Positions 31,684 to 38,430 of a stretch of DNA of 40,983 nucleotides are shown here, piece after piece. Location of the stretch: the IMG/VR virus record IMGVR_UViG_3300044956_000299, positions 1-40,983 of that record, one strand, 5' to 3'. The notes beneath the pieces were generated by a model. The model searched no databases. It was not told where the DNA came from and saw only the letters and a list, made by a program, of their open reading frames with translations. The stretch is from a virus. Every line of letters starts with the position of its first letter. Position 1 is the stretch's first letter. Both the position numbers and the translations under genes were made by a program.

Positions 31684-32118
31684 TCACGCGAACAGGATGG
31701 AGACCGGGACGCTGCGCATCTCGTCGTTGAATTGCTGCAACAGCCCGCGCGCATACAGCCGCTTGTCGGCCGCGCGGCGGGCGATGACTTCAGCAGCCTC
31801 GGCGTGCTCCCACGCGTGCTCAGGCTGGACCACGCGTGTGCATTCAGCGGCTCGCGCTTCCTCGCGCTTCGCCGCATCCTCCAGCAAGGCGGCTTCGAGG
31901 CGCAGAAGGGCCGCGCGTATGCCGCTGCAGTCCTGCGCCACCTTCAGGGCCGCAGCGGCCTTCGAGGCCTTCGCGCTACGTCGCAGGGTGCGTGCGGTCT
32001 GCTTAGTGATGCCCCCGCGCCGGATGATGCGGGCGGCTGCGAGGGAGTCGGCGGTTTCAATGGCCACGCGGCGGGCGCCGGTGGTGGCATCCTGCAGGTG
32101 CTTCGTGTAGACGGTCAT
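31684..32118 (-). CDS. Early helical basic protein
   Basis: A 144-residue, alanine- and arginine-rich protein. After a short beta start (MTVYTKHLQDATTGARRVAI) come long helices with a likely coiled coil (SAKASKAAAALKVAQDC, RLEAALLEDAAKREEARAAE) and AAEVIARRAADKRLYARGLLQQ. It may bind nucleic acid or a host protein. No motif is recognised. Upstream lies a 101-bp gap with a small hairpin (32161-32165 with 32175-32179). Confidence 0.65.
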   Translation of the reverse strand: MTVYTKHLQDATTGARRVAIETADSLAAARIIRRGGITKQTARTLRRSAKASKAAAALKVAQDCSGIRAALLRLEAALLEDAAKREEARAAECTRVVQPEHAWEHAEAAEVIARRAADKRLYARGLLQQFNDEMRSVPVSILFA

Positions 32119-32219
32119 GGCGTCACTCCGAGGTTCGTAATGCGGCGCGAGGGCCGCGAGGGGCTAGGGTGCCCAGCCCTTCCGTACCTGCGCACCCTCG
32201 CGGATGCGCAAGCGGAAGG

Positions 32220-32999
32220 TTACCGGCGCGCGGCTTCGAAGCGCGATGCCAGCGAACCGTGGACGGCGATACGGATGGAGCCGCGCCCCTTACCACCCGT
32301 GCCGCTGCAGACCCCGCATTCGATGCACGTTAGCTTGTGACCAGCCTCGTCCGATGCGGGGCAGACCGATTCGCGGCCGACCGGCGCAGCATCGGCGGCT
32401 CCATGCACTCGAAAGGTTCGCCAGCCCAAAGCCTGCGCCTCTTCGGCCTCCGCGACAGTGTCGCACGATGCCATGCACAGGCTGCGAACGATGATCGGAT
32501 CGTTGCGCGAGTCGCAATGCTCGGCCGCAGAACGGGCGCGGGCTTCGAGGGTGCGCCATGCGTGCGTGTACCCAGTCCAGCCCGCTGCGTGACCGGTCAG
32601 GCGCAGAAGCACGCCCGCAGGCAGGGCCGCAGGGTCGCCATAGGCGCCGAGTCGGACGTGACGCCCCGCAAGGGTTTGGATCAGGATCCGCTGCGACGCG
32701 ATTGGGTAGGCGCCCTTTTGCCAAGCCTTAAACACGGACAACGGCCCTTGGAACGGAGTCACATAGCAAGCGCCGCCGTTGCCGCGACGATGCTTGCAGT
32801 CGCCGCATACGGACGAGTCGGCGCCGGTCTTGACTGCGTCATGGGGCGCCATGTCAGCAGGGAGAATCCAGACCTGCGCCATGTTCCCAGTCTTGGGATT
32901 GTCCGACTGCAGGGTCAGTATGGCCACGATGGGCGCTTGGTTGAGCATGGAGGGTCCTTGGTAGACGACGAAGCCCCGAGGGGCGGCGGATGCAGTCAT
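32220..32999 (-). CDS. First early gene; cysteine-containing phage protein
   Basis: A 259-residue protein of unknown function. The centre has SVCGDCKHRRGNGGACYV (C65, C68, C78) followed by GPLSVFKAW and LAGRHVRLGAYGDPAALP, a layout I recognise from conserved phage proteins of unknown role. The C-terminus holds a second cysteine set (CIECGVCSGTGGKGRG) like a zinc knuckle. The ATG at 32999 with AAAGGA upstream is chosen; a longer in-frame start at 33290 would cross repeat-rich sequence and is rejected. As the first gene after the junction it should be expressed at once. Binding to a host target is possible. Confidence 0.75.
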   Translation of the reverse strand: MTASAAPRGFVVYQGPSMLNQAPIVAILTLQSDNPKTGNMAQVWILPADMAPHDAVKTGADSSVCGDCKHRRGNGGACYVTPFQGPLSVFKAWQKGAYPIASQRILIQTLAGRHVRLGAYGDPAALPAGVLLRLTGHAAGWTGYTHAWRTLEARARSAAEHCDSRNDPIIVRSLCMASCDTVAEAEEAQALGWRTFRVHGAADAAPVGRESVCPASDEAGHKLTCIECGVCSGTGGKGRGSIRIAVHGSLASRFEAARR

Positions 33000-33180
33000 G
33001 GTGCGGATTCCTTTCGTTTGCGTTAGTGGGATGATCAGGCCGGATGCCCTTGCCCCTTCCTGATGCAGCCCGCGTGCCAGCAGAGTGACGGCAGGGGCGT
33101 GGCCTTGGCTAAGTATCGGTTCCGTAAGCGGAATGTTTCCGGAAGGGTCGGGAGGGGCGTAGGTGGCACGGATGGGCCAA

Positions 33181-33240
33181 AGTGACGAAAAGGGGCAGGT
33201 GAGTGACAAAAAAGGGCAGGTAGTGACGCAAATTGGCAAA
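33181..33240. repeat. Three 20-21-bp direct repeats upstream of the early genes
   Basis: AGTGAC starts at 33181, 33202 and 33222. The first two units continue as A-rich then GGGCAGGT; the third diverges after AGTGACGCAAA. Spacing of two helical turns suggests protein binding, for example a repressor or replication protein. Confidence 0.65.
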
Positions 33241-33265
33241 AAGGGTAAGCGCGGCAGGTACCGTG

Positions 33266-33379
33266 CCCCGCACGCCCCGCGCCGTACCAATCAGGCGCCC
33301 CGCACGCCCCGCACGCCCCGCACGCCCCGCACGCCCCGCGCCGTACCAATCAGGCGCCCTGCGCGCCCTGCGCGCCCTG
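33266..33379. repeat. 9-bp tandem repeats flanked by 35-bp direct repeats
   Basis: A 35-bp sequence at 33266-33300 recurs at 33325-33359, offset by 59 bp. Between and around them the 9-mer CGCACGCCC repeats four to five times, then a variant (GCGCGCCCT) about three times to 33379. The array is likely to vary in copy number. Confidence 0.8.
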
Positions 33380-33747
33380 CATCAGGCAACGCAGCCCGTG
33401 ACGGATCAAAGGCTTAGGGCCGTGCGTGCCCATCCTGTGCCCATCTGGCGAACCGGACACACCCGCGCGCGTGACGCGAGAGCGCGCGTGCGCCAGGCGT
33501 GGGCGTGCGCCTGGGTGTGCGTGCGCGCGTGGGGGCACGGGGGGGACGACGGCGTGACGATGCGCGGGGAGACACCAAGAAAATTTGCGGTGCAAACATT
33601 TGGAACCTGGGGGTGGATTCTGAGCTGCCCCCCATAGGACCCTTAACTACCCTTCAGTGCCCCCTTATTCCCCCTTCTTGCCTTCTACTTACTCCTCAAT
33701 CTCTTCCCCCATATACCCCTTTCAGTCCCCTTCATTGTCCCTATGAG

Positions 33748-33769
33748 GCCCTTAGTTACACTTAGGGTC
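33748..33769 (-). promoter_or_regulatory. Phage RNA polymerase promoter near the genome end, downstream
   Basis: Minus-strand reading gives GACCCTAAGTGTAAC then TAAGGGC. The first half matches the polymerase-gene promoter in all but one of twelve positions; the second half differs. It lies 28 bp past the large terminase stop. Confidence 0.65.
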
Positions 33770-33774
33770 CATAT

Positions 33775-33796
33775 GTCCATAGGTCCCTATAGGGTC
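33775..33796 (-). promoter_or_regulatory. Phage RNA polymerase promoter directly after the large terminase
   Basis: Minus-strand reading gives GACCCTATAGGG then ACCTATGGAC, one base past the terminase stop. Together with 33748-33769 it forms a tandem pair 27 bp apart. Its position matches the right-end promoter of T7 (used in replication and packaging). Confidence 0.65.
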
Positions 33797-33797
33797 C

Positions 33798-35540
33798 CTA
33801 CATGGACCACTTCCTGTGCCCGATCCTGTTGGTCTTCCCCTTCGGAGGGTGGACTCTCCCACCTCTCCAAGCTCCTGCGTCTTCCCGGAAGCGGCGGAGG
33901 GCTGCCTCCACAGCCGCCTCCTTGTGCTTGGTCTCGATCTTCTCTTGGTCGATGGCCATGAGGTCGACGAGCTTCTTCACAGCGGAGGCAAGGGCTTCTA
34001 GTCGGTCATCCCGTCTCAGTGCCCCTCGGTCCTTGGTGATGCGGGTAAGCTGGCGGAACAGTTGGCTGTCTACGTCTTCAACGAGGAGGTCATCTCTGGC
34101 CACCTGCTCTGCCACGATGAGGCGGTGCTGGTTGAGGACGGGTTCGAGTGTGTCGATGATCCTCAGCTCCTTCTGGCCGGTGGAGTGCTCCTCCTCCAGT
34201 CTGCAGGGGTGCTTGCGGAAGAGGGTGGGTGCCAGCAGCTTGAGGAACATCCCGTCCCCGAAGTTGCTCTCCACCCACACCTCGTTCACCTTGTACTCCT
34301 TGGCTACATCAGCCAATCCCTCCAGCGTCGTGTCTCCGTAGCCGTCCCGGTAGCCCCCAGACTTGAGGAGGTAGAGCTGGCCGGCGTTGAAGGCCACCAC
34401 GGCGAAGGCTGTCTCGTCCTTGCCTCGGCCGGAGGGGTCGATCCACATCACCCTTCGGGAGGGAGAAACAAAGTCCTTGGAGACGTACATGGGCTTGTGC
34501 CACCTGTCTCCCTTGAAGCCCACAGAGGGCAGAGACTCGTGAGCCTGCTCCAGCCCTGACGCCCACTGTACCCTTACGGGGACCAGCTCGGCCCTTGGGT
34601 CGATGGCCATCACGATGAGGTCCGAGATGCGCAGGGGGTGCTTGAGGGCGTCCGAGGCGCGGGTGTCGAGCATGAACTGCAGCGCGAACCCCGAGCGGCC
34701 GTAGGACTGCTCCCGTTCTCTCAGGTCCTCGTCGGAGAACCGGGACGGCTCGGTCGAGCGCCCAGCGATGGCCGGGTGCATCTCGACCGCCTCCCGGATC
34801 ATCGGGGAGCAGGTGTGCCCGTAGTGGGCCAGCCACTCAGGCGTGGGGTACCGGGCGGGCCACACCCGCACCGTGTAGCCCCGCTCAGGCAGGGCGTTGT
34901 ACAGGCTCTCCTCGCACTGCGGGGTGCCGAGGTAGACCACCTCCCCGCCCGGCACGAGCACGGCGTCGAACTCCTTGACCAGCTCCCCGAGGCGGTCCCT
35001 CTGGAGCTGGGTGAGGGAGTTCTTGGGGGTCTCCACGTCGTCGGCGACGATGATGGTCGCCCGGCCACCGGTCATCTGGCCTGTGATGCCCACCGAGCGC
35101 ACCGAGGGGGCCTGGTGGGGGCTGGAGGGGCCGACGTCAAAGGCGATGGCGGAGTCCCGTTGCCCGTCGTCCACACGCGGCTTGAGGTGCTGCAGGAAGG
35201 GCACCCGCTCGATCAGGGTGCGGCAGAAGATGGAGAAGGCGTCGGCGCGGTCCTTGGAGGCCGAGACGACCAGCACACGCTCCTCGGGGTTCTTCCGGAG
35301 CCTCCAGAGGACGTAGGCGGCCGTGAGCCAGCTCTTGCCCACCCCCCGGAAGGCCTCGACCACCCGGCGGGAGGGGCCGTGGGCGAGGAAGTGGGCCACA
35401 TCGTTCTGGATGGCGGTGGGTGGGGGGAGTCCCAGCTCCCCCCAAAGGGCCGCCACGAAGTTGCGGAAGTCGTAGTCCAGCATGTCGACCTCGGAGCCAT
35501 CCTCCAAGGTGATGCGGTAGTCGGTCAGCGGTTCGGTCAT
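33798..35540 (-). CDS. Terminase large subunit, T7 gp19-like
   Basis: A 580-residue packaging motor (T7 gp19 has 586). The ATPase has Walker A FRGVGKS (64-70), VVSASKDRAD and Walker B IIVADDVE (163-170), then GTPQCEESLYNALPERGY. The nuclease domain shows WIDPSGRGKDETAFA, WVESNFGDGMF and DDRLEAL. The conserved DIVGP-like stretch FDVGPSSPHQAPSVRSVGITGQ is nearly identical to T7. The ATG at 35540 fits the T7 N-terminus; a longer in-frame start at 35621 lies in a region without coding support. The gene stands 176 bp after the reductase and is the last late gene. Confidence 0.97.
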   Translation of the reverse strand: MTEPLTDYRITLEDGSEVDMLDYDFRNFVAALWGELGLPPPTAIQNDVAHFLAHGPSRRVVEAFRGVGKSWLTAAYVLWRLRKNPEERVLVVSASKDRADAFSIFCRTLIERVPFLQHLKPRVDDGQRDSAIAFDVGPSSPHQAPSVRSVGITGQMTGGRATIIVADDVETPKNSLTQLQRDRLGELVKEFDAVLVPGGEVVYLGTPQCEESLYNALPERGYTVRVWPARYPTPEWLAHYGHTCSPMIREAVEMHPAIAGRSTEPSRFSDEDLREREQSYGRSGFALQFMLDTRASDALKHPLRISDLIVMAIDPRAELVPVRVQWASGLEQAHESLPSVGFKGDRWHKPMYVSKDFVSPSRRVMWIDPSGRGKDETAFAVVAFNAGQLYLLKSGGYRDGYGDTTLEGLADVAKEYKVNEVWVESNFGDGMFLKLLAPTLFRKHPCRLEEEHSTGQKELRIIDTLEPVLNQHRLIVAEQVARDDLLVEDVDSQLFRQLTRITKDRGALRRDDRLEALASAVKKLVDLMAIDQEKIETKHKEAAVEAALRRFREDAGAWRGGRVHPPKGKTNRIGHRKWSM

Positions 35541-35574
35541 GGATGGGGCTGCGGCTGCGCCAGAAGGCGCGTGG

Positions 35575-35589
35575 CTTACGGAAACGGAA
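35575..35589. repeat. 15-bp repeat, copy 2 (large terminase leader)
   Basis: CTTACGGAAACGGAA is identical to 27932-27946 and in the same orientation. The surrounding 176-bp gap between reductase and large terminase has no supported gene. Confidence 0.6.
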
Positions 35590-35675
35590 GCGGATGGGTG
35601 CAGGTAGCCAGAGGCCCCCAAAACGCGTTGTAGAGCGTCTCAGGGGCCTTGGCGGCGGTTTGTTCACAAATCGGG

Positions 35676-35715
35676 CTTGTCCACGCGTAGTGAACACTCA
35701 CGTTTTGTGGACAGG
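35676..35715. other. Inverted repeat after the reductase gene
   Basis: CTTGTCCAC (35676-35684) pairs with GTGGACAGG (35707-35715) with one G-T pair; the 22-base loop contains AGTG/CACT. It begins right after the reductase stop at 35717. There is no clear U run. It may end or process the reductase message, or bind a protein as DNA. Confidence 0.5.
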
Positions 35716-35716
35716 G

Positions 35717-37339
35717 TCAGATGCCGCAGACGCCCCCCTTGCAGGAGTCGTTCTCCTCGAACTCCACCCCGGTGGCCCCCTTGGCCTCGTGGTAGTCCAC
35801 GGCGGTCAGGGGCTGGCCCCCACGGGACCCGTCGGGGTAGGCGGTGAACCCACGCAGCCGGGGGGCGTACTTGGCCAGTACCTGGGCGAACTCCGAGACC
35901 CGGTCCTCGTTGTTCCACTCCGTGCCCCACGCGGGCAGGTTGATAGTCGAGGAGATGGCCATGTCGACGTAGTCCTGCACGTCGGCTTGGAACTTGACCC
36001 GGCGCTCGAAGTCCTTGGCCATCTCGGAGGCGGTGTCGATCTTCGAGGGGTCGATCCCGTGGGTCTGGATCAGGGTCTCGGCCACCTCGTCGATGACGTA
36101 CTTGTAGACCCACTGCGTGCCGGTCTTGAGGTACCGGCGCTTGTAGGCCACGGCGTACAGGGGTTCGATTCCTGTGGTGGTGCCCGCGAGGATTCCGATG
36201 GTCCCGGTGGGCGCGATGGCCCGGTAGGCCACGGGGTGGGAGATGCTCAGGCGGTCGCAGAGGTAGTTGGCACCCGACTCGCTGGCCAGCTTGTAGGTGT
36301 TCAGCCAAGTGTGCAGCTCGGGCGTCACCTCGTACTTGCAGCCCCGCTTGAGGAGCCACTCGTGCATCCCCATCAGCCCCAGCCCCAGCCGGCGGTTCTT
36401 CTCCCGCACGGTGTAGACCTTCTCGTAGGGCAGCTCGGCGCGCATCGTGCCGCACACCAGGAACTGCGAGGCCAGAATGGCGACGTTGTACAGCTCCGCG
36501 ATGCTGTCGATGCTGCCGAGGTTGATGCTGCCGAGGTTGCACACGTCCGAGTCGTCCTCGGAGGTCACCTCGGTGCAGGCATTGCGCAGCGTCTCATTCT
36601 GCTTCGAGCCGAAGTTGAAGCTGAACCCCGGCTCCCCGGTCTGCATCGCCTGCCGGCAGTTCTTCAGGAAGGTCCCGTTCGTAGGCCCTGCACGGAGCCA
36701 CTCGTCGTCGTAGTTCAGACTGACGTTGGTCATGTCCAGCGGGGCTGCGTGGTTGAAGTTCTCCTGCTTCGCATCCCAATGCGAGACCTCCTTCGTGATG
36801 GACTGGTCGGCCCAGTTCTTCGCCACCAGCAGCTTCTCGGCGTCGGCGTGCTTCCAGTTCAGGCTGGCGTAGATCGCGGACCTGCGGGCGCCCCCCTGCA
36901 TCACATTCCTGCCGATCTCGTTGATCGAGTGCATGAGGGGGATGGGGCCGGAGGCGAGGCCGCCGGTGCGGGACAGCGCGGAGCCTTCACCGCGCAGGGC
37001 GGTGTAGTCGATCCCGATGCCGCCGCCGGTCATGAGGCAGGACATCGCGCGCTGCGCCAGTGCCGACCACTCCTCGCGGGTATCGTGATCCGCGCGCAGG
37101 AGGTAGCAGTTGTTGTAGAACCTGGCCGGGCGGCCCGCGTAGTAGAGGTAGCGTCCGCCGGGGATGAACTTCATCTCGGCGATGTACTTCTCCAGCTGGT
37201 CACAGTCGTCGCCGTGCATCAGTCCTCGGCACACCGAGTCGACCACCCGCTTCGCAAGCGCAGGCCAGGAGTCGCTGGGACCCTGTGCGTACTTGATGCG
37301 GAAGATGGACTCGCCGAGGGAGCTGCGGAATTGGTGCAT
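35717..37339 (-). CDS. Ribonucleotide reductase, class II-type (adenosylcobalamin-dependent)
   Basis: A 540-residue enzyme making deoxyribonucleotides. Motifs in order: NNCYL (C78), MTGGGIGIDYTALRGEGS (103-120), QGGARRSA (148-155), NACTEV with the N253-C255-E257 catalytic triad, CNLGSIN (C267, the redox partner), and a C-terminal cysteine pair CKGGVC (533-538) for re-reduction. QGGARRSA and the absence of a small-subunit (NrdB) or NrdD partner point to the B12-dependent class, as in some T7-like cyanophages. It lies between small and large terminase genes, an odd place for a metabolic gene. The host would have to supply cobalamin. Confidence 0.92.
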   Translation of the reverse strand: MHQFRSSLGESIFRIKYAQGPSDSWPALAKRVVDSVCRGLMHGDDCDQLEKYIAEMKFIPGGRYLYYAGRPARFYNNCYLLRADHDTREEWSALAQRAMSCLMTGGGIGIDYTALRGEGSALSRTGGLASGPIPLMHSINEIGRNVMQGGARRSAIYASLNWKHADAEKLLVAKNWADQSITKEVSHWDAKQENFNHAAPLDMTNVSLNYDDEWLRAGPTNGTFLKNCRQAMQTGEPGFSFNFGSKQNETLRNACTEVTSEDDSDVCNLGSINLGSIDSIAELYNVAILASQFLVCGTMRAELPYEKVYTVREKNRRLGLGLMGMHEWLLKRGCKYEVTPELHTWLNTYKLASESGANYLCDRLSISHPVAYRAIAPTGTIGILAGTTTGIEPLYAVAYKRRYLKTGTQWVYKYVIDEVAETLIQTHGIDPSKIDTASEMAKDFERRVKFQADVQDYVDMAISSTINLPAWGTEWNNEDRVSEFAQVLAKYAPRLRGFTAYPDGSRGGQPLTAVDYHEAKGATGVEFEENDSCKGGVCGI

Positions 37340-37372
37340 GGGTGTGGCTTTCGGGTGGGAGCGTTGCCGGCG

Positions 37373-37657
37373 TCAGCCAGCCCGCTCCTTCGGGTTGATC
37401 TCGTTGGGCTGGATGGGCAGCGCGAGGACCTTGGCGGCCACGGCTTGCACCTTGGGGTTCTTCTCGACCAAGACCTTGACGCCTTGGGATTCGATGAACT
37501 GGCGGATGACGTTCAGGGTGGCCGGCTTGGGGGTCACCCGGACCACCTCGCCTTCGCGGGTGGTCTCGGTCTCCCCATTAGTCAGCACGTCATCGAACAC
37601 GTCCACCAGCTTGTCGAGGAGGGCCTCGACGTTCTTGGTGGTGCGGCGCTCGGTCAT
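37373..37657 (-). CDS. Terminase small subunit, gp18-like
   Basis: A 94-residue protein (T7 gp18 has 89). A helical start (ERRTTKNVEALLDKLVDVFDDVL) and an end with NVIRQFIESQGVKVLVEKNP and a flexible tail fit small podovirus terminases that recognise DNA for packaging. It lies in the late region upstream of the large terminase, separated by the reductase. The ATG overlaps the previous stop (TGATG). Identification is by size, pattern and place. Confidence 0.8.
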   Translation of the reverse strand: MTERRTTKNVEALLDKLVDVFDDVLTNGETETTREGEVVRVTPKPATLNVIRQFIESQGVKVLVEKNPKVQAVAAKVLALPIQPNEINPKERAG

Positions 37658-37845
37658 CAGTCAGGCTCCCCGGCCTCGACCCACTGCATGTAGCTCATGC
37701 TCGGCTTGTTGCCGTCCATGGCCTGCTTCTCGGCCCACATCAGGTAGCGGTTGCGGCGCTCGGAGTCCACGAGCTGCTGGACCTTGGAAGTGGATCCGGG
37801 GGTGTTCTTCTTGTCGACACTCATGAGTTTTCGGAGCTTGTACAT
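37657..37845 (-). CDS. Small basic late protein
   Basis: A 62-residue protein (MYKLRKLMSVDKKNTPGSTS, then SERRNRYLMWAEKQAMDG) of unknown function. The ATG overlaps the metallopeptidase stop and its own TGA overlaps the terminase start, so it is coupled on both sides. Late small basic proteins at this point may help packaging. No motif recognised. Confidence 0.65.
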   Translation of the reverse strand: MYKLRKLMSVDKKNTPGSTSKVQQLVDSERRNRYLMWAEKQAMDGNKPSMSYMQWVEAGEPD

Positions 37846-38246
37846 CAGCGGTGTTCCTTGCGGGAGACTCTGGCCAGCTTGGAGAGCCAAGGGCCGAGCT
37901 TGGGGTTGGAGATGAGTAGGTCGGACCAGCCACGGCCGGCCAGAGTGGCTGCCTGCTCGTCGATGCTCACGGACTCGGACTCCAAGTCGAATGGTCCGTA
38001 AGCGTGAGCGATGGCGTGCTGCAGCTCGTGAGTGACCGTGTCGAGAAGCTCGGAGACAGGTTGGTTCGGGTCGATGAAGATGGTGAGGTCGCCGTAGACC
38101 GTGAGGCCGCAGGCGTCCCCGTCAGGATCTTTGGAGGCCGGAGGGGCCTCGAAGCGCAGCGCCCACCGCTTGCCGGCAAGGGCAAGTCGGCGGGGTGCGG
38201 TGGACAGCAGTTGGTCAGTGCTTGGGATCGCTGGAGCGAGGGACAT
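37845..38246 (-). CDS. Putative zinc metallopeptidase (HExxH) in the late region
   Basis: A 133-residue protein with a clear zincin motif: DTVTHELQHAIAHAYG holds HELQH at 73-77 (two histidines and a glutamate), and SIDEQAATLAG (E97) could give the third zinc ligand. The N-terminal half is beta-type (DACGLTVYGDLTIFIDPNQP), as in the small single-domain peptidase-like proteins of other phages. No signal peptide or membrane segment is visible, so it acts in the cytoplasm or virion. It overlaps the holin-like gene by 32 bases and lies where T7 has gene 18 and neighbours. The substrate is unknown. Confidence 0.7.
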   Translation of the reverse strand: MSLAPAIPSTDQLLSTAPRRLALAGKRWALRFEAPPASKDPDGDACGLTVYGDLTIFIDPNQPVSELLDTVTHELQHAIAHAYGPFDLESESVSIDEQAATLAGRGWSDLLISNPKLGPWLSKLARVSRKEHR

Positions 38247-38424
38247 ACAGGTCGGCGCGAATCTGGCGGACTTCGGAGCGAAGTTCAGCGACCGCTGCGG
38301 TCAGGTGCTGAATGTCGCTGCGCAGGGTGTAGGTGGTGACCACCGAGGCAGCCACGGCCAACAGCCCGGCCGCTGCCAGCTTGGGGAGAGCGGAGATGCC
38401 AAGAGCAGTGAGGTCGATGTTCAT
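38215..38424 (-). CDS. Small single-pass membrane protein, holin-like by position
   Basis: A 69-residue protein: one hydrophobic segment at about 9-33 (ALPKLAAAGLLAVAASVVTT) followed by a charged coiled-coil-like tail (HLTAAVAELRSEVRQIRADL). Size and place directly after the tail fibre match the class II holin of T7 (gp17.5, 67 residues), but the long coiled tail is different and could also suit a spanin or antiholin. The genome has another holin at 17892-18308, so the role is uncertain. Confidence 0.65.
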   Translation of the reverse strand: MNIDLTALGISALPKLAAAGLLAVAASVVTTYTLRSDIQHLTAAVAELRSEVRQIRADLYVPRSSDPKH

Positions 38425-38430
38425 AGGCGA

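Larger units (their letters stand above)
33000..33797 (-). other. Gene-free early/late junction, probably containing the genome ends
   Basis: No supported gene in about 800 bp. From high to low it holds two phage-type promoters, a G-rich purine tract on the minus strand (33635-33746), an alternating CG/TG-rich part with a 7-bp hairpin (33493-33499 with 33508-33514), a 9-bp repeat array (33266-33379), three 20-21-bp repeats (33181-33240), the palindromes TTCCGGAA (33137-33144) and TTCCGTAAGCGGAA (33120-33133), and then the leader of the first early gene. It lies between large terminase and early genes, where T7-like phages keep their direct terminal repeats. Confidence 0.7.

Noticed and set aside
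33035-33349. Minus-strand frames with Gly-Ala-Cys repeats in the junction
   Set aside because: The repeats come from the 9-bp DNA array; there is no ribosome site and the composition is unlike neighbouring genes.
33181-33379. CRISPR array
   Set aside because: Units are 9 or 20 bp with no spacers of uniform length and no cas genes.
33163-33417. Plus-strand frame with Pro-Arg-Thr repeats (84 codons)
   Set aside because: It is also a product of the DNA repeats, and would be the only plus-strand gene.
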